NCBI GenBank assembly: GCA_902168105.1
Contig: CABHOY010000071.1
Coordinates: 124,001 to 188,000 of the forward strand
Origin: an uncultured Flavihumibacter sp.
GTDB taxonomy: Bacteria; Bacteroidota; Bacteroidia; Chitinophagales; Chitinophagaceae
DNA: 64,000 nucleotides
Direction: 5' to 3'
Made by a program: the position numbers and the translations under genes. Of this stretch, positions 56,401-63,164 are shown in pieces. Under the pieces are notes generated by a model that was not told the DNA's origin, searched no databases, and saw nothing but the letters and a program-made list of their open reading frames with translations. Every line of letters starts with the position of its first letter. Within the stretch, counting starts at the first letter, position 1.

Positions 56401-56507
56401 TGAGCAAAAGTTGTAAAGCTCAAGAACATTGCGAAAAGTAAAGCAGGGAGTGCTTTACCCGCCATGTCGCAGAATGACCTTAATTTTAAAAAATACATTC
56501 TCTTCAT
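53499..56507 (-). CDS. SusC-type TonB-dependent receptor without STN domain (locus 4)
   Basis: A 1002-residue receptor. The signal segment (DMAGKALPALLFAMFLSFTTFAQ) leads to a carboxypeptidase-regulatory-like domain (about 40-115, IKGIVTDENNAPLPGVTVSI), a TonB-box-like DVVVIGYGTASKKDVTGS, a plug (PFYVIDGVPGASIDLLAPADIESIDVLKDAAATAIYGARAANG read in parts) and a barrel ending ILGLSASF. No STN domain and no sigma/FecR pair are present. A good primary-type promoter lies about 75 bp upstream. The presence of the PI-PLC gene in the unit suggests a phosphodiester-containing substrate, which is inference. Confidence 0.95.
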   Translation of the reverse strand: MKRMYFLKLRSFCDMAGKALPALLFAMFLSFTTFAQTNGTTIKGIVTDENNAPLPGVTVSIKGTSNGTITNANGAYTIVVKGQEDVILFTLMGSLPKEITAGDRKVINVTLVTDTKQLKDVVVIGYGTASKKDVTGSITTIKSEEFNQGVLTTPAELLQGKVAGLNVTKSGDPNASPAVVLRGPSTIRTTGGAMEPFYVIDGVPGASIDLLAPADIESIDVLKDAAATAIYGARAANGVIIVTTKKAKTGQTRLSYNAYVAMEEVSKQLDMLTGDELRDYLKKNGQTLIPVLNDDGSNTNWQKLVERKGYSTNHNVSFGGSNANTEYGGSFNYLKNDGILKNTSLERTTVRGYVNQRFFDNRFRLGLTVTNSHTKGNDIVQSQVLSNMLFYLPTVSPFNPDGTYKEYYARTGSGTLNPLSLIDNNFIKTDDNKTLITGLAQVDIIKGLKYTLSLSSQRNQNNYNSYFNHASGLAVNLNGLATRRSYLNTSTVLESYFNYDKTFGANSLKLLAGYTFQQDRTNDGFGISTQNFSNDNLTYNNLFLSNPANTSQIAFDNNPISTLRLISYYGRVQYSYADKYLFMASLRNDGSSAFGINNRWGYFPAVSAGWNISSENFMKNIPAITVLKLRAGYGVSGNSAGFNAFSSLLIYGTPAGNSKFLYNGNITNAIGPVRNDNPDLKWEATATTNIGLDFGILKDRISGSIDYYIKKTSDLIYDQYPVSTTQYFVPTYTANVGSIKNSGIELSLSATVVKSHGFTWRTNFNLAHNKNEITNLSNEKFAINYIQTAQLGGKGQSGNYSQIIQPGYALGTFNLWHYLGKNNDGISTYQKADGSVTATQPLTTDARFAGNAQPKLMFGWSNNFYYKSFDLNFLVRGVTGNKILNATLAGLNNPVDSKLQNIPRFTTNESYKDINAYLISDRFLENGAYLRMDNMTLGYTFKPHTQAVKSIRFYASGNNLFVITKYRGIDPEINIGGVTPGIDNNNFYPKTRTYILGLSASF

Positions 56508-56581
56508 GTAATTTAATTGTTAAGGATTGCTGGAGGGAGAGATTGTGATGTTTCAAAGAACCATAGCTATGATCTGAGATG

Positions 56582-56613
56582 CAAAAGTATCTACAAGCAA
56601 TGCATGGATCAAA
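56582..56613 (-). promoter_or_regulatory. Promoter of locus 4 SusC
   Basis: On the minus strand TTTG (56613-56610), 20 bp, then TACTTTTG (56589-56582). This fits the Bacteroidota primary promoter. Transcription would start near 56575, leaving a leader of about 68 bases. Confidence 0.6.
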
Positions 56614-56727
56614 GCACTTTACAATAGCATAACAATTCCTTTAAATGACACATGAAAAGCTGGGATGAGTGGTCTATATGTTATATGAAATATGGGGACG
56701 GGTTACTGAAGTTAGTATGTATTTAAA

Positions 56728-56767
56728 ACAAAACGCGATTGTTGCACATGCAACAATCGCGTTTTGT
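56728..56767 (-). terminator. Terminator of the siderophore receptor gene
   Basis: A 19-bp perfect stem (56728-56746 and 56749-56767) with a 2-base loop, 19 bp after the receptor stop in minus reading, followed by TTTTAAAT. Confidence 0.85.
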
Positions 56768-56785
56768 ATAAGGCAGATGTAGGTT

Positions 56786-59212
56786 TTAGAATCGATAACC
56801 GATCGTCATACGGAAGTTACGGCGAGGCTCGACAATGTAAGAATAGTAACCGGACGCATTTGCTGGCAGCGATGCAGCAGTCAGCAGTTTGCGGTCGTCC
56901 AGTACATTGTTCACAAGTACCCCGATGGTATATTTCCCCCTGGAGTAGTTCAAACCAGCATCGGTACGGAAGTAGTTAGGAATGTTAGATTCCTTTGATG
57001 CTGTTCCTACTGTACGTTCTGCCTGCCATTGGATACCGGCGGAAGCTCCGAAGCCTGTCAGTGCGCCATGACCGATACGGTAAGACAACCAGCCATTGGT
57101 AACATGTGCAGCAGTATTCGGTGTAATATTACCTACGGTTGTTGTTGCTTCCGGTTTACCAGGAGCGTCTTTTGTTATTTTAGAATCAGTATATGCATAA
57201 TTAATATTAACATTCAGACCTGGTATGATTTCACCGTTGATATCGGCTTCTATGCCCTTTGTTACTGTTTCACCCAGTGCAACGGATACCGGGGCGCCGC
57301 GGCTATCATTGATACCAAGAGCTACTTTAGCATTCTGACGGGCGATGCGGTAACCGGTCAATGACGCTACCCAACGACCATTGAAGAATTCTTTCTTAAT
57401 ACCGGCTTCTATATCATTACCTCTGATAGCCTGGAATGCCTGCAGGTTGGAATCCAGACCTGATTGTGGCACGAAAGACTGATCGTACAGGGCGTATACG
57501 GAGGTTGATTTATCGATAGAGTAGCTAAGACCCACACGAGGAGAAAACACCTTATCTTGTATTTCTGCAGCTTTAAATTTACCGACAGTTTCTGCGTAAG
57601 TGAAACGCAGTCCCAGGGATAGGCGCAGTTTGTTATCGAAGAACCCAAGTTCATCCTGTGCATATACAGAGGTATAGTTCACAGATGAAATATAGTTGCT
57701 GGCTCCTGCTCTGGTCCTTACACTCTGTGAACGGTCTATTACGGGAATAGAATCGAATGGAATGCCATATACGGGGTGGTACACATTAAAGATGGAATCT
57801 TTCAGTCTCAGGTTAGGCTCCAGCGTACGGAAATCGCCCCAGAACTTCTTATTACCCATATCAATACCTGCCAGGATCCTATGACGAACGCTACCGGTAT
57901 ATTCTTCTCCTGAAAGGGACATCTGTGCAAACCTGTTTTCACCGGCTTCATCACCGATACTGAAATAACGGTCCATATCGCCGTTTTCTTTCACGCTGTT
58001 TGCCCACACGCTGTTGGCTACCATGCTGAAGTTAAAATACGCAACCTGGGCATGCGCCTGCCAATTGTCGTTCAGCTGATGATCTAAATAAACGTAGGCA
58101 CTATGATCTCTGAGTTTGCCTGGTTCCAGGGATGGATCGCCATAGAAGAAGTCATTGCCGATACCTTCGTCCAGTAATTTATTCTTGGAGAACTGATAGT
58201 TACCATTTCCAAGATATTTAGAGCCCTGGAAGGTATATTCCACTGTGATGGAAGTTTTGTCATCTACCAGGTATTTCAATACCGGCGCAAATAGATAACG
58301 GTTGCTATAATTGTATTTGGTATAGAAATCTTTCTGCTGACCGGCTACGTTCAGTCTGTAAAGCAGTTTACCATCTTTGCTCAGTTTACCGTCAAAGTCG
58401 AGCGCTGCACGATAAGTGCTGAAGCTACCCATGCTGATGTTGGCAGATCCTTTAGTGACGCCGGTAGGTTTCTTGGTAACCACATTGTAGAAACCACCAG
58501 GTTCACCGGCAGCCAGCATAAAACCGGCAGGGCCCTTAACGAATTCGATACGCTCGATCATAGCTGCATCTTCTGCAGTAGGTCCCCAGCTCGCTTCAAT
58601 GTTCATCCCGTTACGGAAAGCCGGGATCTTGGAACCTCTCATACGGATCTGTGCATACTGGTTGTCCCAGTGACCTACACGCGTAGCACCGCTTACGTTA
58701 CGGGTAATGCCATCCACGATATCGAACGTCTGCTGATCGGCCAGCAGGCTGGCAGAGATCACCTGGATATTCTGTGGTATTTCCAGTATCGGCGTTTTCA
58801 GACGAAGAGAACCTGAAACAGCTTCCGTTTTATACTTATTTCTGGCGCTGTTGATGATCACTTCCTGCAGTTGCTGGTTGGAGGCTTCCAGCTGAACAGT
58901 AACATTAACGATCTCGTCCTGTACAACGTCTACTTCTTTTGTAATTACTTTATAACCGATCAGCATTACCTGTAACGTGTAGTGGCCGGGGTGTATTCTC
59001 TTAAATACAAACTCTCCTTTTTCATTGGTAATGGTGCCCTTGTTCTTTTCTTTGATCTGTACTGCTACAAAAGCAGCAGGGCTACCGTCTCCGGTAACTA
59101 CAGTCCCTTTAATGGCAGAAAGAGGGTCTTCGATAGAAAAGGCCGGTTTGGCTATGAACATAAGGCATAATAGACACAACAATCCTGTCAGTTGGTTAAA
59201 TTTAGTACGCAT
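56786..59212 (-). CDS. TonB-dependent siderophore receptor
   Basis: An 808-residue outer-membrane receptor. A signal peptide (LTGLLCLLCLMFIAKPAFS) is followed by a carboxypeptidase-regulatory-like domain (about 33-110, IKGTVVTGDGSPAAFVAVQI), then the plug: LRLKTPILEIPQNIQVISASLL, DIVDGITRNVSGATR, IRMRGSKIPAFRNGM, IERIEFVKGPAGFMLAAGEPGGFYNVVTKKP read in parts. This order is that of the FhuA/FpvA-like siderophore receptor group. The barrel ends RRNFRMTIGYRF. It should import a ferric siderophore. No biosynthesis genes or Fur box are recognised nearby; it is transcribed alone. Confidence 0.93.
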   Translation of the reverse strand: MRTKFNQLTGLLCLLCLMFIAKPAFSIEDPLSAIKGTVVTGDGSPAAFVAVQIKEKNKGTITNEKGEFVFKRIHPGHYTLQVMLIGYKVITKEVDVVQDEIVNVTVQLEASNQQLQEVIINSARNKYKTEAVSGSLRLKTPILEIPQNIQVISASLLADQQTFDIVDGITRNVSGATRVGHWDNQYAQIRMRGSKIPAFRNGMNIEASWGPTAEDAAMIERIEFVKGPAGFMLAAGEPGGFYNVVTKKPTGVTKGSANISMGSFSTYRAALDFDGKLSKDGKLLYRLNVAGQQKDFYTKYNYSNRYLFAPVLKYLVDDKTSITVEYTFQGSKYLGNGNYQFSKNKLLDEGIGNDFFYGDPSLEPGKLRDHSAYVYLDHQLNDNWQAHAQVAYFNFSMVANSVWANSVKENGDMDRYFSIGDEAGENRFAQMSLSGEEYTGSVRHRILAGIDMGNKKFWGDFRTLEPNLRLKDSIFNVYHPVYGIPFDSIPVIDRSQSVRTRAGASNYISSVNYTSVYAQDELGFFDNKLRLSLGLRFTYAETVGKFKAAEIQDKVFSPRVGLSYSIDKSTSVYALYDQSFVPQSGLDSNLQAFQAIRGNDIEAGIKKEFFNGRWVASLTGYRIARQNAKVALGINDSRGAPVSVALGETVTKGIEADINGEIIPGLNVNINYAYTDSKITKDAPGKPEATTTVGNITPNTAAHVTNGWLSYRIGHGALTGFGASAGIQWQAERTVGTASKESNIPNYFRTDAGLNYSRGKYTIGVLVNNVLDDRKLLTAASLPANASGYYSYIVEPRRNFRMTIGYRF

Positions 59213-59255
59213 ATAAGCTGATTAGGCGATGAATGGAAATATTGTAAACGCGGCG

Positions 59256-59263
59256 CAAAACTA
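59256..59263 (-). promoter_or_regulatory. -7 element of the siderophore receptor gene (TAGTTTTG)
   Basis: TAGTTTTG on the minus strand matches TAnnTTTG, 44 bp before the start codon. The nearest upstream TTG is about 25 bp away, longer than ideal. Confidence 0.42.
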
Positions 59264-59481
59264 AGGAGCGGAGCATAGGATGGTTTATCAAATTGGGAAA
59301 ATGGTTTGCGCAATGCGGAAAAAAAGATCAATGACATCTTTAATTAATTGCCATAGATGTCCCGAAAGTTAATGCAGGTAAGGGTTATTTGAAATTTGCA
59401 AGTAATGGATTGATATCCTCAAGGATGGATCCTGCATCCTGTCCGAACTTTGTTCCATCAAGATAAAAAATCAATATAACG

Positions 59482-60246
59482 ATGGAAAACAAAAGTAAAA
59501 TAGCTTTGATAACCGGCGGTAGCCGTGGTTTAGGAAGAGATATGGCGATCAGGATCGCCGAAAAAGGCATTGATGTCATCATCACCTATATTAGCCGGGA
59601 GGAAGACGCCCACAACGTAGTAAAACTGGTGCAGGAGAAAGGACGTAAGGCCGCAGCGCTGCAGTTAAATGCTGGTGAAGTAAATAGCTTTGATGTTTTT
59701 TTTACGCAACTGAAGGCCGTACTACAGGATACTTTCAACGCTGAAAGGTTTGACTTTCTGATCAACAATGCAGGGATCGGCCGTAATGCGCCGCTTGGAG
59801 AAGTGACCGAGCAGATGTTCGATGAACTTTTAAATGTGCACTTCAAGGGCGTGTATTTCCTGACACAGGGGGCTTTAAATTTGATAAATGATGGCGGCGG
59901 AATCATTAACGTCTCTTCAGGTCATACCCGCATGACATTAGCCAGGTATTCAGCATATGGATCAATGAAGGCCGCAATAGAGGCATTTACCCGTTACCTG
60001 GCGGTAGAGCTGGGACCCAGGGGCATCAGGTCAAATGTGATAGCGCCAGGGGCCATAGCGACGGACTTCTCCGGAGGTGTTGTAAGGGATAACCCGGAGG
60101 TGAACAGAATGGTAACGGATATGACGGCGCTGGGACGTGCAGGATTGCCTGAAGACATTGGCGGTGTGGTGGCTTTCTTATGCACGGACGACGCCAGATG
60201 GATGACTGCTCAACGCATAGAAGTATCCGGTGGAATGCGCCTCTGA
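59482..60246 (+). CDS. Short-chain dehydrogenase/reductase (SDR)
   Basis: A 254-residue classical SDR. The NAD(P) loop is TGGSRGLG (residues 11-18), the NNAG motif is at 95-98, and the active site has S145/S146 (INVSSGHTR), Y159 and K163 (YSAYGSMKAA). GPRGIRSNVIAPGAIATDFSGG and IGGVVAFLCTDDARWMTAQRIEVSGGMRL are the usual end. The Arg in the loop and the sequence after strand 2 suggest NADPH. The substrate is unknown. The AraC-type gene follows after 70 bp and may control it. Confidence 0.93.
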   Translation: MENKSKIALITGGSRGLGRDMAIRIAEKGIDVIITYISREEDAHNVVKLVQEKGRKAAALQLNAGEVNSFDVFFTQLKAVLQDTFNAERFDFLINNAGIGRNAPLGEVTEQMFDELLNVHFKGVYFLTQGALNLINDGGGIINVSSGHTRMTLARYSAYGSMKAAIEAFTRYLAVELGPRGIRSNVIAPGAIATDFSGGVVRDNPEVNRMVTDMTALGRAGLPEDIGGVVAFLCTDDARWMTAQRIEVSGGMRL

Positions 60247-60316
60247 TCTGCTGAAGGCAGGAGTTGACCGGAGATCTGATAAAAGTGCTAACTTTAAGGC
60301 AAATGTGGCACTGGAT

Positions 60317-61225
60317 ATGATCTCTAAATCATCTATAGCCGACTTTTATCAGAAATCACAGGCCGAATATCCGGCCGGTATCGAGAAGGAAGTGGGACAT
60401 TTCAATATATTCGAAATAGAGACGCTGTTTGATAAAAAAACAGGTTCCCGCATCATGCCTTACAGCAGAAGATCTTACTACAAGGTCAGCCTGCTCCGGG
60501 GAAAGAGCAGGGCGGAATATGCAGATAAAGTGGTTGATATTCAGGAAGGAGGTTTGATCTTCGCCACACCTAAGATCCCTTATCACTGGGTCCCGCAGGA
60601 TGATAACCAGACAGGGATGTTCTTCATTTTCACAGAAGAGTTTTTATCCAGAAATAAAGTAGGGGTTGTACTGGATGATATGCCGATATTCAAACCGGGA
60701 GCACTTCCCATATTCGAGTTATCGCACGAGGAACGGACGGAACTGGACTATATATTCAGGAAAATGCAAAAAGAGCTGGCATCTGATTATATCTACAAAT
60801 TTGATCTGTTGCGTAACCTCATCCTGGAAGTCATTCACTTCGGACAGAAGTTGCAGCCCATGTCAGTGCTGGACCCTGTACACAGTGCGTCAGAGAGGAT
60901 ATCTTCTTTATTTGTAGAGTTGCTGGAACGTCAGTTTCCTATCGAATCCGCGCAGCAGCGGCTAACGCTTCGTGCGGCTAAAGATTATGCGGACAGACTG
61001 GCGGTACACGTCAATCATCTGAATAAAGTGTTGAAAGAAGTAACAGGGCAGACGACTACCGATATTATTAGTAAACGGATCGTGCAGGAAGCAAAGATCC
61101 TGTTGAAACAAACAGATTGGAGTGTGTCGGAGATTGCTTACACGTTGGGTTTTGACGACCCGGCTCACTTTTCGAACTTCTTCAAGAAGCAGGCTGCTTT
61201 ATCGCCAGTAGCATTCAGGTCCTGA
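60317..61225 (+). CDS. AraC-family transcriptional regulator
   Basis: About 302 residues from the ATG at 60317 (MISKSSIADFYQKSQAEYP). A longer frame from 60230 would overlap the SDR gene and add an unlikely opening. The N-terminal part (about 1-170) is a cupin-like sensing domain (GGLIFATPKIPYHWVPQDDNQTGMFFIF). The C-terminal part (about 200-302) has two helix-turn-helix units: DRLAVHVNHLNKVLKEVTGQ and WSVSEIAYTLGFDDPAHFSNFFKKQ, the AraC signature. It lies after the SDR gene on the same strand and probably regulates it. Confidence 0.92.
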   Translation: MISKSSIADFYQKSQAEYPAGIEKEVGHFNIFEIETLFDKKTGSRIMPYSRRSYYKVSLLRGKSRAEYADKVVDIQEGGLIFATPKIPYHWVPQDDNQTGMFFIFTEEFLSRNKVGVVLDDMPIFKPGALPIFELSHEERTELDYIFRKMQKELASDYIYKFDLLRNLILEVIHFGQKLQPMSVLDPVHSASERISSLFVELLERQFPIESAQQRLTLRAAKDYADRLAVHVNHLNKVLKEVTGQTTTDIISKRIVQEAKILLKQTDWSVSEIAYTLGFDDPAHFSNFFKKQAALSPVAFRS

Positions 61226-61247
61226 GAAAGGATATTAAGATCATAGC

Positions 61248-61285
61248 AAAAGCCCTTTTAAGACAATCTTAAAAGGGCTTTTTGT
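61248..61285. terminator. Bidirectional terminator between AraC and PepSY-like genes
   Basis: Perfect 16-bp arms AAAAGCCCTTTTAAGA and TCTTAAAAGGGCTTTT with a CAA loop, followed by TGTTG. The complementary A/T ends make it work from both sides. Confidence 0.88.
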
Positions 61286-61348
61286 TGTATGATGATCTAA
61301 TGGATATTATACCTCAAATGAAACAAGTCGGTCGAATGGTAACGCCGG

Positions 61349-61828
61349 TTATTCCTGTTTCCTGAAAGAATTTTTAGGCGATATGTTTCCTCGGTCAGTA
61401 ACGCTGATCACGTACCATTTCTTTTCATCACTCAATGTAAGCTCATAAGTTGTTCCCTGTTGATTAGTCACTTCTGTAACTCCCTCAATATGCTTATCAT
61501 GATACTTTTTCTTTATCGCGATTAATACAGGAAGGGGTAATTCATCTTCCTGGCAGTATCTTAATGAATAAACAAGCATGCCTTTCTGATCATACCATAT
61601 CCTGCACTGGGTGCTGTTGCGTGTAAAAGACACAATATGATATTCTTCTGCTTCCGTCCATCTGATATACTGTGCATCTGGAAATGCAAGATTGAATTGC
61701 CGGAGTAATGCATCGCCGGGTGTTGCAACGGCGGACAGAGAGAATAAGACTGTTATAACTGCCAGCGCAGTCTTTTTCATATTGAATACCGTATGAGTAG
61801 CCAGATAACTGAATAGGTTCCGTTTCAT
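61349..61828 (-). CDS. Small secreted PepSY-like protein
   Basis: About 159 residues from the ATG at 61828 (MKRNLFSYLATHTVFNMKKTALAVITVLFSLSAVATP, read in parts), which opens a signal peptide; another Met (MKKTALAV) lies 16 residues on. The domain (LLRQFNLAFPDAQYIRWTEAEEYH, then VSFTRNSTQCRIWYDQKGMLVYS, LPLPVLIAIKKKYHDKHIEGVTEV, GTTYELTLSDEKKWYVISV) has the order of the PepSY-like/DUF2874 group, which folds like a beta-lactamase-inhibitor. A longer frame to 61888 would start upstream of the likely -7 element, so it is rejected. Function unknown; periplasmic or secreted. Confidence 0.7.
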   Translation of the reverse strand: MKRNLFSYLATHTVFNMKKTALAVITVLFSLSAVATPGDALLRQFNLAFPDAQYIRWTEAEEYHIVSFTRNSTQCRIWYDQKGMLVYSLRYCQEDELPLPVLIAIKKKYHDKHIEGVTEVTNQQGTTYELTLSDEKKWYVISVTDRGNISPKNSFRKQE

Positions 61829-61868
61829 CGTTTGTAGTTTGATGTGGATAATTTTATAATTCATGTTG

Positions 61869-61876
61869 TAAAAGTA
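61869..61876 (-). promoter_or_regulatory. Candidate -7 element of the PepSY-like gene, inside a small palindrome
   Basis: TACTTTTA on the minus strand differs from TAnnTTTG by the last base. It lies in the inverted repeat CATGTT-N8-AACATG (61862-61881), a possible operator. It would place the start of transcription near 61862, consistent with the ATG at 61828. Confidence 0.35.
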
Positions 61877-61918
61877 ACATGAACTCAAACTTCAAAATTG
61901 TACAAAACGGAACATACT

Positions 61919-62596
61919 TTAACGGGCGTCCATCCAGTCGAGGAAGTTATGTGTTTTTTCCTTGTTGATAAGAAGCTTGTCAGGAGTATCGATGATCAGC
62001 TTAACATGTAGCTTCCTTGCCATATAGTGTTCTACTTCTTTAATAGCGCTGAAATTGATCAGATATTGGCGGTTAACACGGAAGAAATCACTGGGAGAGG
62101 CTGTACATGCTATCTGATCGAGCGATTGATTTAACATATATTCCTGCTTATCAAAACATGTCAGGAAGGTATAATTGTTTTTGATATAGAAGAACGCGAT
62201 ATTTTCAGTTTTGATCGTAGTATATTTCTGATTCCTGAAAACCATATAACTTGTCTTGGGACCTTGCCTGGAGCATTGTAAGTAGGGATCAGGCGCCACT
62301 TTCTCCTGAATAAGGGCTTCTAACGCCTCGATCTTTTTTATGGCCTCCCTTATATGATCATAGAAATGTAGCATGTTATTCGATCTCTTACGACGATACT
62401 CTTCAAACGAGTGGTCACCATATGAAGCACCAGTTAAGAGAGAGGAGACACCGGCAATTTTAAGGCTTTCCATAACACGAACATCAGTAAGCTGATTATT
62501 CATAATAGCAAGGCCTGGAAGGTCTTCCGCGAATACTTTCAGATCTTCCATATTTGGGTACTGGTCGATTATATTTGACTTGAGCTTCATGGTCAT
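61919..62596 (-). CDS. LytTR-domain transcription regulator without receiver domain
   Basis: A 225-residue protein. Residues 118-222 form the LytTR DNA-binding domain (SYMVFRNQKYTTIKTENIAFFY, IKNNYTFLTCFDKQEYMLNQSLDQI, FFRVNRQYLINFSAIKEVEHY). The first 100 residues have no receiver motifs (no acidic pair, no DLLI-type acceptor); they look helical with a coiled stretch (FYDHIREAIKKIEALEALIQE). Regulators of this make-up cannot be controlled by a classical kinase unless the N-terminal part has another role. A pair of 10-bp direct repeats 255 bp upstream of its start is a candidate binding site. Confidence 0.87.
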   Translation of the reverse strand: MTMKLKSNIIDQYPNMEDLKVFAEDLPGLAIMNNQLTDVRVMESLKIAGVSSLLTGASYGDHSFEEYRRKRSNNMLHFYDHIREAIKKIEALEALIQEKVAPDPYLQCSRQGPKTSYMVFRNQKYTTIKTENIAFFYIKNNYTFLTCFDKQEYMLNQSLDQIACTASPSDFFRVNRQYLINFSAIKEVEHYMARKLHVKLIIDTPDKLLINKEKTHNFLDWMDAR

Positions 62597-62850
62597 TACG
62601 TTTTTCTGGTGATTTAACTAATTGCGATTCGTCTTAAACAATGATGGTATTCAAAGATGATGATCATCAATACACATCCTGAACTTATTGGCATAGCGCT
62701 GTTTTACGGTTATGGAACCAGTATTCAATCAGAATGAACAGCCATAATTATGCTCCTGGTTTTATTTTGACTGACAGAGGTTAGCGTTTCTGATACGAAC
62801 TATGCATTTCATTGTTATCGCTGTAAAAGCATGGTATATGCCATTTTTTG

Positions 62851-62882
62851 CTATTAGGTTCAATTTACTTTACTATTAGGTT
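62851..62882 (+). promoter_or_regulatory. Candidate LytTR binding site: two direct repeats CTATTAGGTT
   Basis: CTATTAGGTT occurs at 62851-62860 and again at 62873-62882, 22 bp start to start, which is about two helical turns. LytTR proteins typically bind two direct repeats of about 9 bp at this spacing. The site lies in the divergent region between the LytTR gene and the hydrolase gene. Confidence 0.5.
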
Positions 62883-63074
62883 TATTCAATGTAACCATCA
62901 TCCGGATGATCTTTCTGTAAGCACATCATAAATTTATTATGAAAAAGTAATAATCCAATTGGCAGCTATAAAGAAGACAATGTTAACCGTAAAAAGAACC
63001 TGTAGATAGGGGTGTGTAAGTACCTAGATAACTTCCGGACCTTGCAAACTGTTCAGGTAATGAAAATGTATTGG

Positions 63075-63082
63075 TAGCTTTG
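63075..63082 (+). promoter_or_regulatory. -7 element of the alpha/beta hydrolase gene (TAGCTTTG)
   Basis: TAGCTTTG matches TAnnTTTG, 82 bp before the ATG. No good -33 TTG is seen at 19-20 bp, which fits a promoter that needs an activator. Confidence 0.4.
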
Positions 63083-63164
63083 CCAGGTGGTGTTTGGTTC
63101 AGCGTGACGGTTCTTTGGGCTGGTTATACCCGGCTCGACTATTAATCTTAAAAAGGCCAATTAT

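Larger units (their letters stand above)
62597..63164. other. 568-bp divergent intergenic region
   Basis: This gap separates the LytTR gene from the alpha/beta hydrolase gene. It holds the candidate LytTR repeats (62851-62882) and a TAGCTTTG -7-like element (63075). No gene, RNA gene or strong hairpin is otherwise recognised. Confidence 0.6.

Noticed and set aside
60230..60316. Upstream extension of the AraC-type frame overlapping the SDR gene
   Set aside because: The added residues do not fit the family, and the ATG at 60317 gives the usual opening.
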